Below, one piece after another: positions 7,211 through 15,238 of a stretch of DNA of 34,032 bases. The translations under genes and the position numbers were made by a program. Positions within the stretch are counted from its first letter, which is position 1. Every line of letters begins with the position of its first letter. Under the pieces are notes generated by a model, which was given only the letters and a program-made list of their open reading frames with translations, did not search any database and was not told where the DNA came from. This DNA comes from Actinoplanes oryzae (GTDB lineage Bacteria; Actinomycetota; Actinomycetes; Mycobacteriales; Micromonosporaceae): the NCBI RefSeq assembly GCF_030757795.1, contig NZ_JAUQWH010000096.1, forward strand, positions 1 through 34,032, in the 5' to 3' direction.

Positions 7211-8095
7211 ATGAGAGCGGCGCGCATTCATGAGTACGGGGGGCCGGAGGTCGTCCGGATCGACGACGTTCCGCAGCCCTTTCCCGCGCGGGGCGAGGCG
7301 CTGATCAGGGTGGTTGCCACGTCGCTGAACCCGACCGAGGCGGCGTTGCGCGGCGGGAAGCTGGCCGGCATGTTTCCGGTTGAGTTTCCGCTCACGCTGG
7401 GGTGGGACGTGGCCGGGACGGTCGGGGGCGTGCCCGTGATCGGGATGCTGGACCACGGCGCGGCCGCCGGCTATGCGGTGGGGCCCGAGGAACGGCTGGT
7501 CGCGGCGCCGCGGTCGGTGCCGTTGGCGGATGCCGCCGTGCTGCCGCTGGCGGGGATGACCGCGTGGCAGGCCGTGGTCGAGCATGCGCGCGTGGTGGCG
7601 GGGGAGCGGGTGCTGATCAACGGGGCCGGCGGGGGCATCGGGACGTTCGCGGTGCAGATCGCCAAGCATCTGGGGGCGTACGTGGTGGCGACCGCGAGCC
7701 CCCGCAGCGCCGCCACGGTCCGGCGGCTCGGGGCGGACGTGGTGCTGGACTACACCGCCGGACCGCTCGAGCCGGGCCGTCCGGTCGACGCCGTCGTGAA
7801 CTGCGCCGCGATCGGGGCCGACGCGGCGCGCGCCCTGCCGGGGCTGGTGCGGGCCGGGGGCCGGGTCGTCACGGTGGCGACGCCGGTGGAGCCCACGGCC
7901 GAGGTGCGGGCCTGGCACATGGTGGTACGCAACTCTCCCGGTGACCTGAAGACGCTGGCCGGGCTCGTGGACGCCGGGACGATCACGCTCGACATCAGCG
8001 ACCGTCGCGACCTCGCCGACCTGCCCGAGCTGCACCGGCTGGCCGAGGCGGGCGCCGTACGCGGAAAGGTCCTGGTCACCACCCAGCAGCGGTGA
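7211..8095 (+). CDS. MDR-superfamily NADPH:quinone oxidoreductase-like protein
   Basis: Medium-chain dehydrogenase/reductase of 294 residues. Seen: the GroES-like N-domain (about 1-115) with SLNPTEAALRGG and PLTLGWDVAGTV, then a Rossmann domain with GAGGGIGTFAVQIAKHLGAYVVATAS (glycine motif at about 137-142; the Ser after the second strand suits NADPH). No structural or catalytic zinc cysteines are present, so it belongs to the zinc-free quinone-oxidoreductase group that reduces quinones, enones or similar electrophiles with NADPH. It is slightly shorter than the usual 305-330 residues. ATG 7211 sits right after GGGGG, an unusually close ribosome site. It is convergent with fabF and shares a hairpin terminator with it. 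Confidence 0.88.
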   Translation: MRAARIHEYGGPEVVRIDDVPQPFPARGEALIRVVATSLNPTEAALRGGKLAGMFPVEFPLTLGWDVAGTVGGVPVIGMLDHGAAAGYAVGPEERLVAAPRSVPLADAAVLPLAGMTAWQAVVEHARVVAGERVLINGAGGGIGTFAVQIAKHLGAYVVATASPRSAATVRRLGADVVLDYTAGPLEPGRPVDAVVNCAAIGADAARALPGLVRAGGRVVTVATPVEPTAEVRAWHMVVRNSPGDLKTLAGLVDAGTITLDISDRRDLADLPELHRLAEAGAVRGKVLVTTQQR

Positions 8096-8103
8096 GCAGG
8101 CAG

Positions 8104-8135
8104 CAGGGGCGCCCCACCGAGGTGGAACGCCCCTG
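8104..8135. terminator. bidirectional terminator between MDR gene and fabF
   Basis: CAGGGGCG (8104-8111) pairs with CGCCCCTG (8128-8135). Inside, CCACC pairs with GGTGG around a 2-nt loop. It sits midway between two convergent stop codons. No U-tract on either side. Confidence 0.75.
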
Positions 8136-8146
8136 CCGGATGAAGC

Positions 8147-9373
8147 TCAGTACCGGGTGAAGACCACCGCGACGTTGTGGCCGCCGAAGCCGAACGAGTT
8201 GTTCATGGCTGCGGCGATCTCCAGCGGGCGGGCCTTGTGGGCGGCGACGTCGAGGTCGAGCCGGTCGTCCGGGTCGTCCAGGTTGATCGTCGGGGGGACG
8301 ACGCTGTCGCGGATCGCGAGGATGGTCGCGATCGACTCGAGCGCGCCGGCGGCACCCAGGAGGTGGCCGGACATCGACTTGGTGGACGTGATGACCGGGT
8401 GGTCGCCGATCGCGGTCTTGATGCCCAGGATCTCGCCCATGTCGCCGGCCGGGGTGGAGGTGGCGTGCGCGTTGACGTGGGCGATGTCGGCGCCGGTCAG
8501 GCCGGCGTCCTGGATTGCCTTGGTCATGGCGCGGATGCCGCCCTTGCACTCCGGGTCGGGCTGGACGATGTCGAAGCCGTCGGAGGTGATGCCGGTGCCG
8601 GCCAGGCGCGCATAGATCCGGGCGCCCCGGGCGACGGCGTGGTCGGCGCGCTCGAGGATGAGGGCGCCGCCGCCCTCGCCCATGACGAAGCCGTCGCGGC
8701 CCTTGTCCCAGGGGCGGGAGGCCCGCTCGGGCTCGTCGTTGCGGGTCGACATGGCCCGCATCGAGGAGAAGCCGGCCAGCGGCAGCGGGTGGATGACCGC
8801 CTCCGTGCCGCCCGCGACGACCACGTCGGCGCGGCCGGAGCGGATGATGTCGAGGCCCAGCGACAGGGCCTCGGCGCCGGTGGCGCAGGCGCTGGCCATG
8901 GCGTGCACGCCGGCGCGCGCCTTGAGGTCGATGCCGACCCAGGCGGCGGGGCCGTTGGGCATGAGCATCGGCACGGTGTGCGGGCTGACCCGGCGCGGCC
9001 CGGAGGCCTCCAGGATGTCGTCCTGGTTGAGCAGGGTCGTGGCCCCGCCGATGCCGCTGCCGAAGCTGACGGCCAGGCGCTCCGGGTCCAGCCCGGAGTC
9101 CTCGAGGCCCGCGTCGAGCCAGGCCTGCTTCGCGGCGATGAGGGCGATGGCCTCCGAGCGGTCGAGCTTGCGCATCTTGACGCGCTCGATGACCTCGGAC
9201 GGGTCCACCGCGAGCTGGGCGGCGATGCGGACAGGCAGCTGCGCGGCCCACTCCTGGGTGAGCGGAGTCACCCCGGAGCGGCCGGCGAGCAGAGCGTCCC
9301 AGGTGGACGCGACGTCCCCGCCTAGCGGGGTCGTCGCGCCGAGCCCGGTGACGACGACGTCTGTGCTGCTCAT
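8147..9373 (-). CDS. fabF: beta-ketoacyl-ACP synthase II (FabF)
   Basis: Condensing enzyme that elongates acyl-ACP with malonyl-ACP in type II fatty-acid synthesis. The 408-residue protein has the Cys-His-His triad: Cys163 in ASACATGAEAL, His303 in VNAHATSTPAGD and His337 in KSMSGHLLGAAG, plus the C-terminal GFGGHN block. It shows the KAS I/II thiolase fold and normal length. ATG at 9371-9373 lies 1 nt after the acpP stop, so the two are probably translated together; the ribosome site is weak. It is the last gene of the operon fabD-fabH-acpP-fabF, ending at a hairpin. Type II polyketide KS-alpha proteins are related, but the neighbours make fatty-acid synthesis clear. Confidence 0.97.
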   Translation of the reverse strand: MSSTDVVVTGLGATTPLGGDVASTWDALLAGRSGVTPLTQEWAAQLPVRIAAQLAVDPSEVIERVKMRKLDRSEAIALIAAKQAWLDAGLEDSGLDPERLAVSFGSGIGGATTLLNQDDILEASGPRRVSPHTVPMLMPNGPAAWVGIDLKARAGVHAMASACATGAEALSLGLDIIRSGRADVVVAGGTEAVIHPLPLAGFSSMRAMSTRNDEPERASRPWDKGRDGFVMGEGGGALILERADHAVARGARIYARLAGTGITSDGFDIVQPDPECKGGIRAMTKAIQDAGLTGADIAHVNAHATSTPAGDMGEILGIKTAIGDHPVITSTKSMSGHLLGAAGALESIATILAIRDSVVPPTINLDDPDDRLDLDVAAHKARPLEIAAAMNNSFGFGGHNVAVVFTRY

Positions 9374-9374
9374 G

Positions 9375-9617
9375 TCAGTGGTTCGCCTCGATGAAGGAGA
9401 CGGCGTCGCCGACGGTCTTGAGGTTCTGGACCTCGTTGTCCGGGATCTTGACGCCGAACTTCTCCTCGGCGGCCACCACGACCTCGACCATGGAGAGCGA
9501 GTCCACGTCCAGGTCGTCGGTGAAGCTCTTGTCCTCGGCGACGTCGCCCGGGTTCACGCCGGCGACCTCCTCCAGGATCTCGGCGAGGCCGGACGTGATC
9601 TCTTCGCGGGTTGCCAT
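9375..9617 (-). CDS. acpP: acyl carrier protein
   Basis: Acidic 80-residue four-helix carrier. Ser40 in the DSL motif (FTDDLDVDSLSMVE) takes the 4'-phosphopantetheine arm on which acyl chains are carried. Length and charge are typical of fatty-acid ACP. GAGG lies about 10 nt before the ATG. It lies between fabH and fabF, with a 50-bp gap after fabH and only 1 nt before fabF. The 50-bp gap and its own ribosome site may allow extra expression, as ACP is needed in excess. Confidence 0.97.
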   Translation of the reverse strand: MATREEITSGLAEILEEVAGVNPGDVAEDKSFTDDLDVDSLSMVEVVVAAEEKFGVKIPDNEVQNLKTVGDAVSFIEANH

Positions 9618-9667
9618 GGGTGGTGTTTCCTCTCAGCGGTGGTCGTGCGGAAGGTGCGCGTGAAGCA

Positions 9668-10618
9668 TCACGGACAACGGATGACCTGTCCGGCGTAGGT
9701 GAGGCCGCCGCCGAAGCCGAAGAGCAGGACCGGGGCGCCCGAGGGCACCTCGCGGCGCTCGATCAGCTTGGACAGGGCCAGCGGGATGCTCGCGGCGGAC
9801 GTGTTGCCCGACTCGACGAGGTCCTTGGCGACGACGACGTCGGGGCCGAGTCCCAGGCGCTTGACGATGCCGTCGATGATGCGGGTGTTGGCCTGGTGCG
9901 GCACGAAGGCGGCGATCTCGTCGGGCCGCACGCCGGCCCGCTCGAGCGCCTGCAGCGCGAAGGGCGCGAGCTCGGTGGTGGCCCAGCGGAAGACGATCTG
10001 GCCCTCCTGCTGGATGTACGGCTGCCGGCCCTCGATGCGCAGCACGTCGCCCTTGTCCGGGGCGGAGCCCCAGAGCACCGGCCCGACGCCGGTCTGCTCG
10101 CCCTCGGCGGCGGCGGTGACCACGGCGGCACCGGCACCGTCGCCGAAGAGGACGGCGGTGCTGCGGTCGGTCCAGTCCGTCAGGTCCGAGAGCTTCTCGG
10201 CGCCGATGACGATGGCGTTGCGGGAGGCGCCGGCGCGGATGGCGTGGTCGACCGTCCCCAGCCCGTACGAGAATCCGGAGCACGCCGTGTTCAAGTCGAA
10301 CGCGGCCGGGGCGTTGACGCCGAGCCGGGCCGCGACGCGGGTGGCGACGTTGGGGCAGCGGTCGATCGAGGAGCACGTCGCGACGACGACCATGTCGATG
10401 TCGGCGGCGGCGAGGCCGGAGGAGGCGAGGGCCTTCTCCGCGGCGAAGGTGGCCATGTCGGCGACCGACTCCGAGTCGGCGACGCGGCGCTCGGCGATCC
10501 CGACGCGGGAACGGATCCACTCGTCGTTGGTGTCGACGATCTCGGCGAGATCGTTGTTGGTGACCACACGCGAGGGCTGGTAGTGGCCCATCGCCACGAT
10601 GCGGGAACCCGCGGTCAT
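9668..10618 (-). CDS. fabH: beta-ketoacyl-ACP synthase III (FabH)
   Basis: Initiates fatty-acid synthesis by condensing a short acyl-CoA with malonyl-ACP; in actinobacteria it often prefers branched starters. The 316-residue protein has the KAS III triad Cys113 (NTACSGFSYGL), His241 (PHQANTRI) and Asn272 (ESGNTSAAS), and the C-terminal GFGGGLTYAG loop. The start ATG (10616-10618) overlaps the fabD stop (TCAT on the plus strand), so the two are translationally coupled. The open frame continues far upstream, but only as antisense-like sequence inside fabD. Confidence 0.97.
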   Translation of the reverse strand: MTAGSRIVAMGHYQPSRVVTNNDLAEIVDTNDEWIRSRVGIAERRVADSESVADMATFAAEKALASSGLAAADIDMVVVATCSSIDRCPNVATRVAARLGVNAPAAFDLNTACSGFSYGLGTVDHAIRAGASRNAIVIGAEKLSDLTDWTDRSTAVLFGDGAGAAVVTAAAEGEQTGVGPVLWGSAPDKGDVLRIEGRQPYIQQEGQIVFRWATTELAPFALQALERAGVRPDEIAAFVPHQANTRIIDGIVKRLGLGPDVVVAKDLVESGNTSAASIPLALSKLIERREVPSGAPVLLFGFGGGLTYAGQVIRCP

Positions 10619-11568
10619 GCTGTTGCTCCTTCGTGCTCGGTGCCGACGGGGCCCCCGTGGCGGGCGATCAGGTCGCGCGCGGCGTCCAGGTCGCCGGGGG
10701 TGTTGAGGGTGACGATCTCGGGGGCGTTGTCGCCCTTGAGCTCCCGCTTGACCAGCCCGGCGAGGGTGCCGGCGGGCGGCAGCTCGATGATGCCGGTCAC
10801 GCCCCGCTCGCGCAGGCCCGCCATCACCAGGTCCCAGCGCACCGGCGCGGTCACCTGCCGCACGAGGCGCTGCAGCAGCTCGCGGCCGTCGGTCACGGCG
10901 CCGCCGTCGAAGTTCGACAGGAGCACGCGCGCCGGGTCGGTGGCGGTCGCCCCGGCCGCGACCGCGCCGAGGGCCTGCTCGGCGGGACCCATGTACGGCG
11001 TGTGGAACGCCCCGGCGACGGCCAGCGCCCGCACCCGCGCGGACGGCGGCGGCTCCTCGGCGAGGGCGGCCAGGGCGTCCATCGCGCCGGCGGCGACGAT
11101 CTGGCCGGCACCGTTGCGGTTCGCCGGGTAGAGCTTGTGCTTCTCGAGCACCGCGACCACCTCGTCGGCGTCGCCGCCCAGCACCGCGCTCATGCCGGTG
11201 GGCTCCAGCGCGCACGCGGCGGCCATCTCCCGGCCGCGAACCCCCGCCAGCGCGATGGCCGTTTCCGGGGTCAGCGCCCCGGCGACCGCCGCGGCGCCCA
11301 GCTCGCCGACGCTGTGCCCGGCGACGACGTCCACGCTGGCGAGCGGCAGCTGCTCGGCCGCCAGCAGCGCGGCGGCGACCAGGAGCGGCTGCGTCCGGGC
11401 GGTGTCCTTGATCTCCTCGGCATCGGCCCGGGTGCCCAGGTGCACGAGGTCGACGCCGGCCAGCAGGGACCACCAGGCGAGGCGGGCCTCGGCGCCGGGA
11501 AGGTCGAGCCAGGGAGCGAGGAAGCCGGGCTTCTGCGAGCCCTGGCCGGGAGAGAGAACAGCGAGCAC
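10615..11568 (-). CDS. fabD: malonyl-CoA:ACP transacylase (FabD)
   Basis: Moves malonyl from CoA to ACP, supplying the extender unit. The 317-residue protein starts with VLSPGQGSQKPGFL, the normal FabD opening. Nucleophile Ser86 is in GHSVGELGAAA, an arginine in GVRGREM (about 110-115) binds the malonyl carboxylate, and His189 is in AGAFHTPYM. I choose GTG 11566-11568, 8 nt after GGAAGAG. A further GTG at 11611-11613 is in frame and would add 15 residues unlike the family. First gene of the operon; fasR ends about 480 bp upstream on the same strand. The leader holds direct words GGGGTTCC/GGGGGTCC (about 11640-11662), which could be activator sites. Confidence 0.96.
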   Translation of the reverse strand: MLAVLSPGQGSQKPGFLAPWLDLPGAEARLAWWSLLAGVDLVHLGTRADAEEIKDTARTQPLLVAAALLAAEQLPLASVDVVAGHSVGELGAAAVAGALTPETAIALAGVRGREMAAACALEPTGMSAVLGGDADEVVAVLEKHKLYPANRNGAGQIVAAGAMDALAALAEEPPPSARVRALAVAGAFHTPYMGPAEQALGAVAAGATATDPARVLLSNFDGGAVTDGRELLQRLVRQVTAPVRWDLVMAGLRERGVTGIIELPPAGTLAGLVKRELKGDNAPEIVTLNTPGDLDAARDLIARHGGPVGTEHEGATA

Positions 11569-12048
11569 GTAACCGACTCTTCCGGATGGGAGCCCGTTCA
11601 GGAGGTGCCGCACGGGACCAAACCCTACGACCCCGGTTGTGGGGTTCCTACAAGAGGGGGTCCGCTATGAACCATTTCGAGCGGATTCAAAGGCCTGCCA
11701 GTTGCCCACTCGCCCCAGCGTCGTTCGCGTGAGCTGCGTCGCACTCCAGCTCTTTTGGCAAATACGGCCTACGTGCAGTCACGTGGTTTCACCGCGACCT
11801 GGTTGCACCGCTCAGGCTCTGCCGCGCGTGCCGGGCTGACCTGCCACCAGGCCGCGGCAGCCGTGCACCCCGTCGCTCAGCTTGCCGGATCGGGGTCTTC
11901 CATGGCGAGACGCGGCGAGACGCTGTCCGCTCTCCGGGTCGGAGGGTTTCGTGGCGAGCGCTGTCCGCTCGCCGAGTCGGGGTTTCGGTGGCGAGACGCT
12001 GTCCGCTCGCCGGCCCGGAGCTTCGTGGCAAGCGCCGTCCGCAGTCAC
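11569..12048. other. fasR-fabD intergenic region
   Basis: No gene seen. It should hold the fab operon promoter and the activator sites (about 11570-11720); AACCCC-6 nt-GGGGT-like inverted words occur at 11630-11645 but no promoter is certain. The half next to fasR (about 11872-12048) is an imperfect tandem repeat. Confidence 0.5.
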
Positions 12049-12064
12049 TCAGCTCGCCGGATCG
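11872..12064. repeat. imperfect 37-39-bp tandem repeat copying the fasR gene end
   Basis: Units start with GGCGAG at 11914 (39 bp), 11953 (37 bp) and 11990 (37 bp), with a diverged unit from 12027. Each contains CGCTGTCCGCTC. In addition, 11872-11892 matches 12044-12064, the fasR stop region, at all but two positions, so the gene end with its stop is duplicated about 172 bp downstream. All repeat DNA is outside the main body of fasR. Confidence 0.75.
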
Positions 12065-13245
12065 AGCCGGCCCACGGCGAGGGCCATCCGGAGTCCGAAG
12101 GCGTCACGGCCGTCCAGGGGCGACAGGCCGGTGACCTCGGCCACCCGCTTCAACCGGTAGCGGACCGTGTTCGGATGCACGTACAGCTCGCGGGCCGCGC
12201 TCTCCAGCACGCCGTTCGTGGCGAAGAACGCGTCCAGCGTCTCCAGCAGGCTCCCCCCGGCCCGGGACAATGATCCGAAGACCTCGGTCCGCAGCGCGCG
12301 CCGGGCCTCGGGGTCGCCGGCCAGCGCGCGCTCCGGCAGCAGCGCGTCGGCGGCGACCGGTTTCGGGGCGCCGGGCCAGGCGGGGGCGGCCCGATACCCG
12401 GCCAGGGCCGCGCGCGCCGACTCGGTGGCGTGGTCGAGCGACTGCACGGCGGGCCCGACGACGATCGGGCCGTCGCCGAAGGCGCCCGACAGCTGCTCCG
12501 CGCTGGCGATCGGGTCCGCGGCGCCGCCCATCACGACGACGATCCGGTCGCCGTGGACGCCGCCGATGACCTCGACCCGGGCCCGCCGAGCCGCCCGGTA
12601 GACGGCGTGCAGCACCGCGGTGTGGTCTCCGCCGGGGGAGCGGCCCACGACCACGGCGACCGGCGGCGCGTCCGCCCAGCCCAGCGCGGCTGCCCGGCTG
12701 GCGAGCACGTCGGACGAGTCGCCGCGCAGCAGGGCGTCGACCAGGAGCGCCTGGAGCCGGGCGTCCCAGGAGCCGCGCACCTCGGCGGCCCGGGCGTACA
12801 CCCGGGCCGCGGAGAAGGCGATCTCCCGGGAGAACTTGAGGATCGCCTCGGTCAGCGCCTCCTTCTCCCCGGCCGCCGCCAGCTCGCTGACCTGCGATTC
12901 CGCGACGTCGATGACCACCTTGATGAGCTGCACCGTCTGCGTCAGCGTGAGCGACCGGGCCAGCGAGCGCGGCGCGGCGGCGAAGACCTCGTCGGACAGC
13001 TCCTGGGTGCCCGCCGCGTTGCCGCCCGACCGCAGCCATTCGACCAGCGAGCGGATGCCGGCCTGGGCGACGAGCATCACCGAGGAGCGCTGCTCGGCCG
13101 GCAACGCCCGGAACCAGGGGAGCGTCTCCTCCATCCGGGCCACGCCCGCCGAGGCGAGCGACCCGGCGTTGCGCTCGACCCGGCGCAGGGTGGCGGCCAG
13201 CGGCGGAGCGGACGAACCCCGCGACGACTTGCTCACCTGTGCCAC
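12049..13245 (-). CDS. fasR: PucR-type transcriptional activator FasR
   Basis: Probable activator of the fatty-acid synthesis operon. The 398-residue protein ends in a PucR-type helix-turn-helix (about 340-385): ESAARELYVHPNTVRYRLKR, followed by GRDAFGLRMALAVGRL. The N-terminal 160 residues are helical and the centre (about 170-320) resembles the GGDEF-derived domain of CdaR/PucR regulators. In Streptomyces coelicolor FasR, a PucR-like protein encoded directly upstream of fabD, activates fabDHPF; the same order is seen here. I use GTG 13243-13245; a GTG three codons later is equally possible and neither has a good ribosome site. The signal it senses (probably an acyl thioester) cannot be read from sequence. 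Confidence 0.9.
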   Translation of the reverse strand: MAQVSKSSRGSSAPPLAATLRRVERNAGSLASAGVARMEETLPWFRALPAEQRSSVMLVAQAGIRSLVEWLRSGGNAAGTQELSDEVFAAAPRSLARSLTLTQTVQLIKVVIDVAESQVSELAAAGEKEALTEAILKFSREIAFSAARVYARAAEVRGSWDARLQALLVDALLRGDSSDVLASRAAALGWADAPPVAVVVGRSPGGDHTAVLHAVYRAARRARVEVIGGVHGDRIVVVMGGAADPIASAEQLSGAFGDGPIVVGPAVQSLDHATESARAALAGYRAAPAWPGAPKPVAADALLPERALAGDPEARRALRTEVFGSLSRAGGSLLETLDAFFATNGVLESAARELYVHPNTVRYRLKRVAEVTGLSPLDGRDAFGLRMALAVGRLDPAS

Positions 13246-13615
13246 TCGCCCAGCATGTCAGGCCCCGCCGTGGGCGCGCGGGGGCGGTTCGCCCGGCCCC
13301 TTCTCGAACCCCGTTCGCGGGGGCACAATCGTCTCCGGCGCCCGCTGCATCCTGTCCCTTTTGGGTTGTTTATCGGTAATAGCGGTGCGCCCTCACCGCC
13401 ATTCCGGTGGGTGACCTGGCATGGTGTCGTCCTGGGCCGCACGAGTTGCGGAACCGGCGCGACCTGGTGATCCATTGCCGGGAGCGACCTCGGGCAGCGC
13501 CGCCCGTGGCCGCAAGCCGAGCGGAACTCGCGGCCCGGGAAGGTCAAGCCGGACGGCACGGTGCCGATGGGACCGGGTACCCGGAGACGAGCAGGAGAGG
13601 GAGGGAGGCGGCGCA
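13246..13615. other. fasR upstream region
   Basis: No convincing gene. It must hold the fasR promoter and one for the plus-strand gene at 13616. An inverted repeat GCGGTG-6 nt-CACCGC (about 13384-13401) overlaps the end of the only AT-leaning part (about 13357-13382, TTTTGGGTTGTTTATCGG), which is the likeliest promoter zone. Confidence 0.4.
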
Positions 13616-13878
13616 TGGCGGAACTCGAGAATCTGTGCCCCGAAGCCGAACACGACCACGCGGACGAGAGCGCCGCCGAGGAGTCCGTGTTCGTCGTCCC
13701 GGCCGGTTCGCCGTTGCTGACCGTGACTCCCGACACCGACGATCCCGCCGATGACATCCCGCACCGGGTCGGTTGCCGAACCCACCTCCACGGCTGGGCC
13801 GGCGCCCACGTCCACGGCGCCGTCCGCCCCCGCCGCCGGGCCGCCGGCCGGGGCCGCCCGCCCCGCCGCTGGTGCTGA
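13616..13878 (+). CDS. small acidic hypothetical protein (87 aa, end disturbed by repeat)
   Basis: No family recognised. A strong ribosome site (GGGAGG, 6-7 nt before ATG) and an acidic first half (ENLCPEAEHDHADESAAEES, then a VFVVPAGSPLLTVTPDTDDPADD stretch) suggest a real gene. From about residue 52 the composition shifts to Arg/Gly/His and ends in PRRRAAGRGRPPRRWC. This end is encoded by a 35-bp tandem repeat, and the stop codon lies in its first unit. In another frame the repeat reads PPLVLTPPGPPA, so a frameshift or repeat insertion may have replaced the original end. It precedes the TetR-like gene on the same strand. Confidence 0.4.
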
Positions 13879-13952
13879 CGCCGCCGGGCCGCCCGCCCCG
13901 CCGCTGGTGCTGACGCCGCCGGGGCCGCCCGCCCGCCGCTGCTGACGCTGCC
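13851..13952. repeat. 35-bp tandem repeat over the end of the small acidic ORF
   Basis: Two identical 35-bp units (13851-13885, 13886-13920) and a diverged third (13921-13952). The unit begins GGGCCGCCCGCCCC and contains GGTGCTGACGCC, whose TGA is the stop codon of the 13616 ORF in the first unit. Confidence 0.88.
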
Positions 13953-14041
13953 GGGGAGTTCGCTCACTCGGTGGTGTGACTGACGGATGCTCTCCGGCGC
14001 GTCCGGCGGGCTCGGGGTGCGGGCACCGACACGGTGGGCAC

Positions 14042-14719
14042 GTGGACGACAAGCGACGGCTCATTTTGGATCAGGCGCTGGCGCTGGTCGACGAACGCGG
14101 GCTCGGGGCGATGTCCATGCGGGCCGTCGCGGAGCGGGTCGGGCTGACGTCGATGGCCCTCTACCCGTACGTCGGGGGGAAGGACGCCCTGCTCGACGGC
14201 CTGGTGGATCTGCTGCACCTGGAGCTGGGCGACCGGTACGGCACCGATCCCGCCGACATCGACTGGCGTGACCGGCTGCGGGCGCTCGGGCGGGCGGTGC
14301 GGGCGCTCTCCCGGCGCCACCCGGGCGCGTACCCGCTGCTGTTGAACCGGCCCTCGCCCGGCGGCAGCTGGCTCACCGCGGCCCTGCGCGCCACCCTGCA
14401 CGACGCCGGGGTGCCCGCCGCGCACGTCCCGCGCCTGACCCGGATGATCTGCGCGTTCCTGCTCGGCTACACGACCGGCGAAGTCACCGGCGGCCTCCCC
14501 GAAGGCAACGACCCGACCGCGCCGCAGGCAGGCCCACCGCGAGCAAGCCAGCCGCAGGCAGGCCCGCCGGAAGCAGACGCGCTGCAGGCAAGCACGCCGG
14601 GCGCGAGCCCGGACCCGGCGAACCCGGCGGAGGGCGACGAGCAGGCCGCCCGCGCCGAGTTCGACGCGGACCTCGAGGACCTCGTCCGGCTCGTGGAGGT
14701 CACCGTCCGGGTCGTGTGA
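14042..14719 (+). CDS. TetR-family transcriptional regulator with in-frame repeat insertion
   Basis: TetR-type DNA-binding N-terminus (about 1-50): LILDQALALVDERGLGAMSM, then the helix-turn-helix RAVAERVGLTSMALYPYVGGKDALLDGL. The rest (about 60-150) is the helical ligand domain of the tetracycline-repressor-like C-terminal class. Between about 160 and 190 lies a low-complexity Pro/Ala/Gln segment coded by three 30-bp repeats, before a last helix (EFDADLEDLVRLVEVTV). GTG 14042 is chosen because it directly precedes DDKRRLILDQA; the frame is open to GTG 13976, adding 22 unlikely residues. Length (225) is normal for the family. Its target is unknown; the sigma gene starts 48 bp after it and may be co-transcribed. 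Confidence 0.88.
   Translation: MDDKRRLILDQALALVDERGLGAMSMRAVAERVGLTSMALYPYVGGKDALLDGLVDLLHLELGDRYGTDPADIDWRDRLRALGRAVRALSRRHPGAYPLLLNRPSPGGSWLTAALRATLHDAGVPAAHVPRLTRMICAFLLGYTTGEVTGGLPEGNDPTAPQAGPPRASQPQAGPPEADALQASTPGASPDPANPAEGDEQAARAEFDADLEDLVRLVEVTVRVV
14521..14610 (+). repeat. three 30-bp in-frame repeats (10-residue units) in the TetR gene
   Basis: Units 14521-14550, 14551-14580 and 14581-14610 begin GCCGCAGGCA, GCCGCAGGCA and GCTGCAGGCA. They encode the decapeptides PQAGPPRASQ, PQAGPPEADA and LQASTPGASP. The multiple-of-three length keeps the frame. Confidence 0.9.
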
Positions 14720-14767
14720 GGGGCATTCGGGACTCCGGGCCCCGCCGATTGCCCTATAAAGGGGCAA

Positions 14768-15238
14768 ATGACGGATGAATACGTGGCGCAGCGGTACGCC
14801 CACCTGCGCCGCGCCGCCTTCCTCATGTGCGGCGACTGGGCGCGGGCCGGTGACCTGGCGCGCCTCACGCTGGCCCGGGCGCTCACGGACCCCGGGGTGG
14901 GGGACCTGGACCTGTGGGCGTACGCGGATCTGATGGCCGCCTTCAAGCCCGGTCACAGCCGCCGGGAACACGTGTTCGTCGCCCCCGAGCAGGCCGGGCA
15001 CGACGACACGCAGGCGGCGCTCCGGGACGCGTACACCGTGCTCGTCCTCGACGCGCTGCGCCGCCTTCCGCCGAAGTGCCGCGCGGTGCTCGTGCTGCAT
15101 CATTTCTGCCATCTGGCGGTGGCGGAGACCGCCGACGTGCTCGGGCTCGACGGCAACAAGGTCACGGAGTACGAGGCGGAGGGCCTGGAAGCGTTCCGTG
15201 ACCTGCTCCCCGCCGGGCAGCCGGTGGCCGGCCGATGA
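14768..15238 (+). CDS. reduced ECF (SigE-like) RNA polymerase sigma factor
   Basis: A 156-residue sigma-70 family protein. Region 4 (about 95-150) is good: LDALRRLPPKCRAVLVLHHF, then VAETADVLGLDGNKVTEYEAEGLEAF, the -35-binding helix-turn-helix. Region 2 (about 5-65) is recognisable (LRRAAFLMCGDWARAGDLARLTLARAL) but shortened and altered: the usual acidic AEDLVQ core is AGDLAR, and the -10-reading segment is weak. It may be a weak or specialised sigma factor. ATG 14768 follows AAGGGG; TATAAA (14755-14760) is placed so that transcription could start at or next to the ATG. Its stop overlaps the next start by 4 nt (ATGA), coupling it to the membrane protein. Confidence 0.82.
   Translation: MTDEYVAQRYAHLRRAAFLMCGDWARAGDLARLTLARALTDPGVGDLDLWAYADLMAAFKPGHSRREHVFVAPEQAGHDDTQAALRDAYTVLVLDALRRLPPKCRAVLVLHHFCHLAVAETADVLGLDGNKVTEYEAEGLEAFRDLLPAGQPVAGR

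Noticed and set aside
10619..11473. Upstream extension of the fabH frame (to 601 residues)
   Set aside because: It lies inside fabD in another frame; the fabH ATG overlaps the fabD stop and matches the family start.
14966..14977. Perfect LexA-like palindrome GAACACGTGTTC
   Set aside because: It lies in the middle of the sigma factor coding sequence, far from any start; probably chance.
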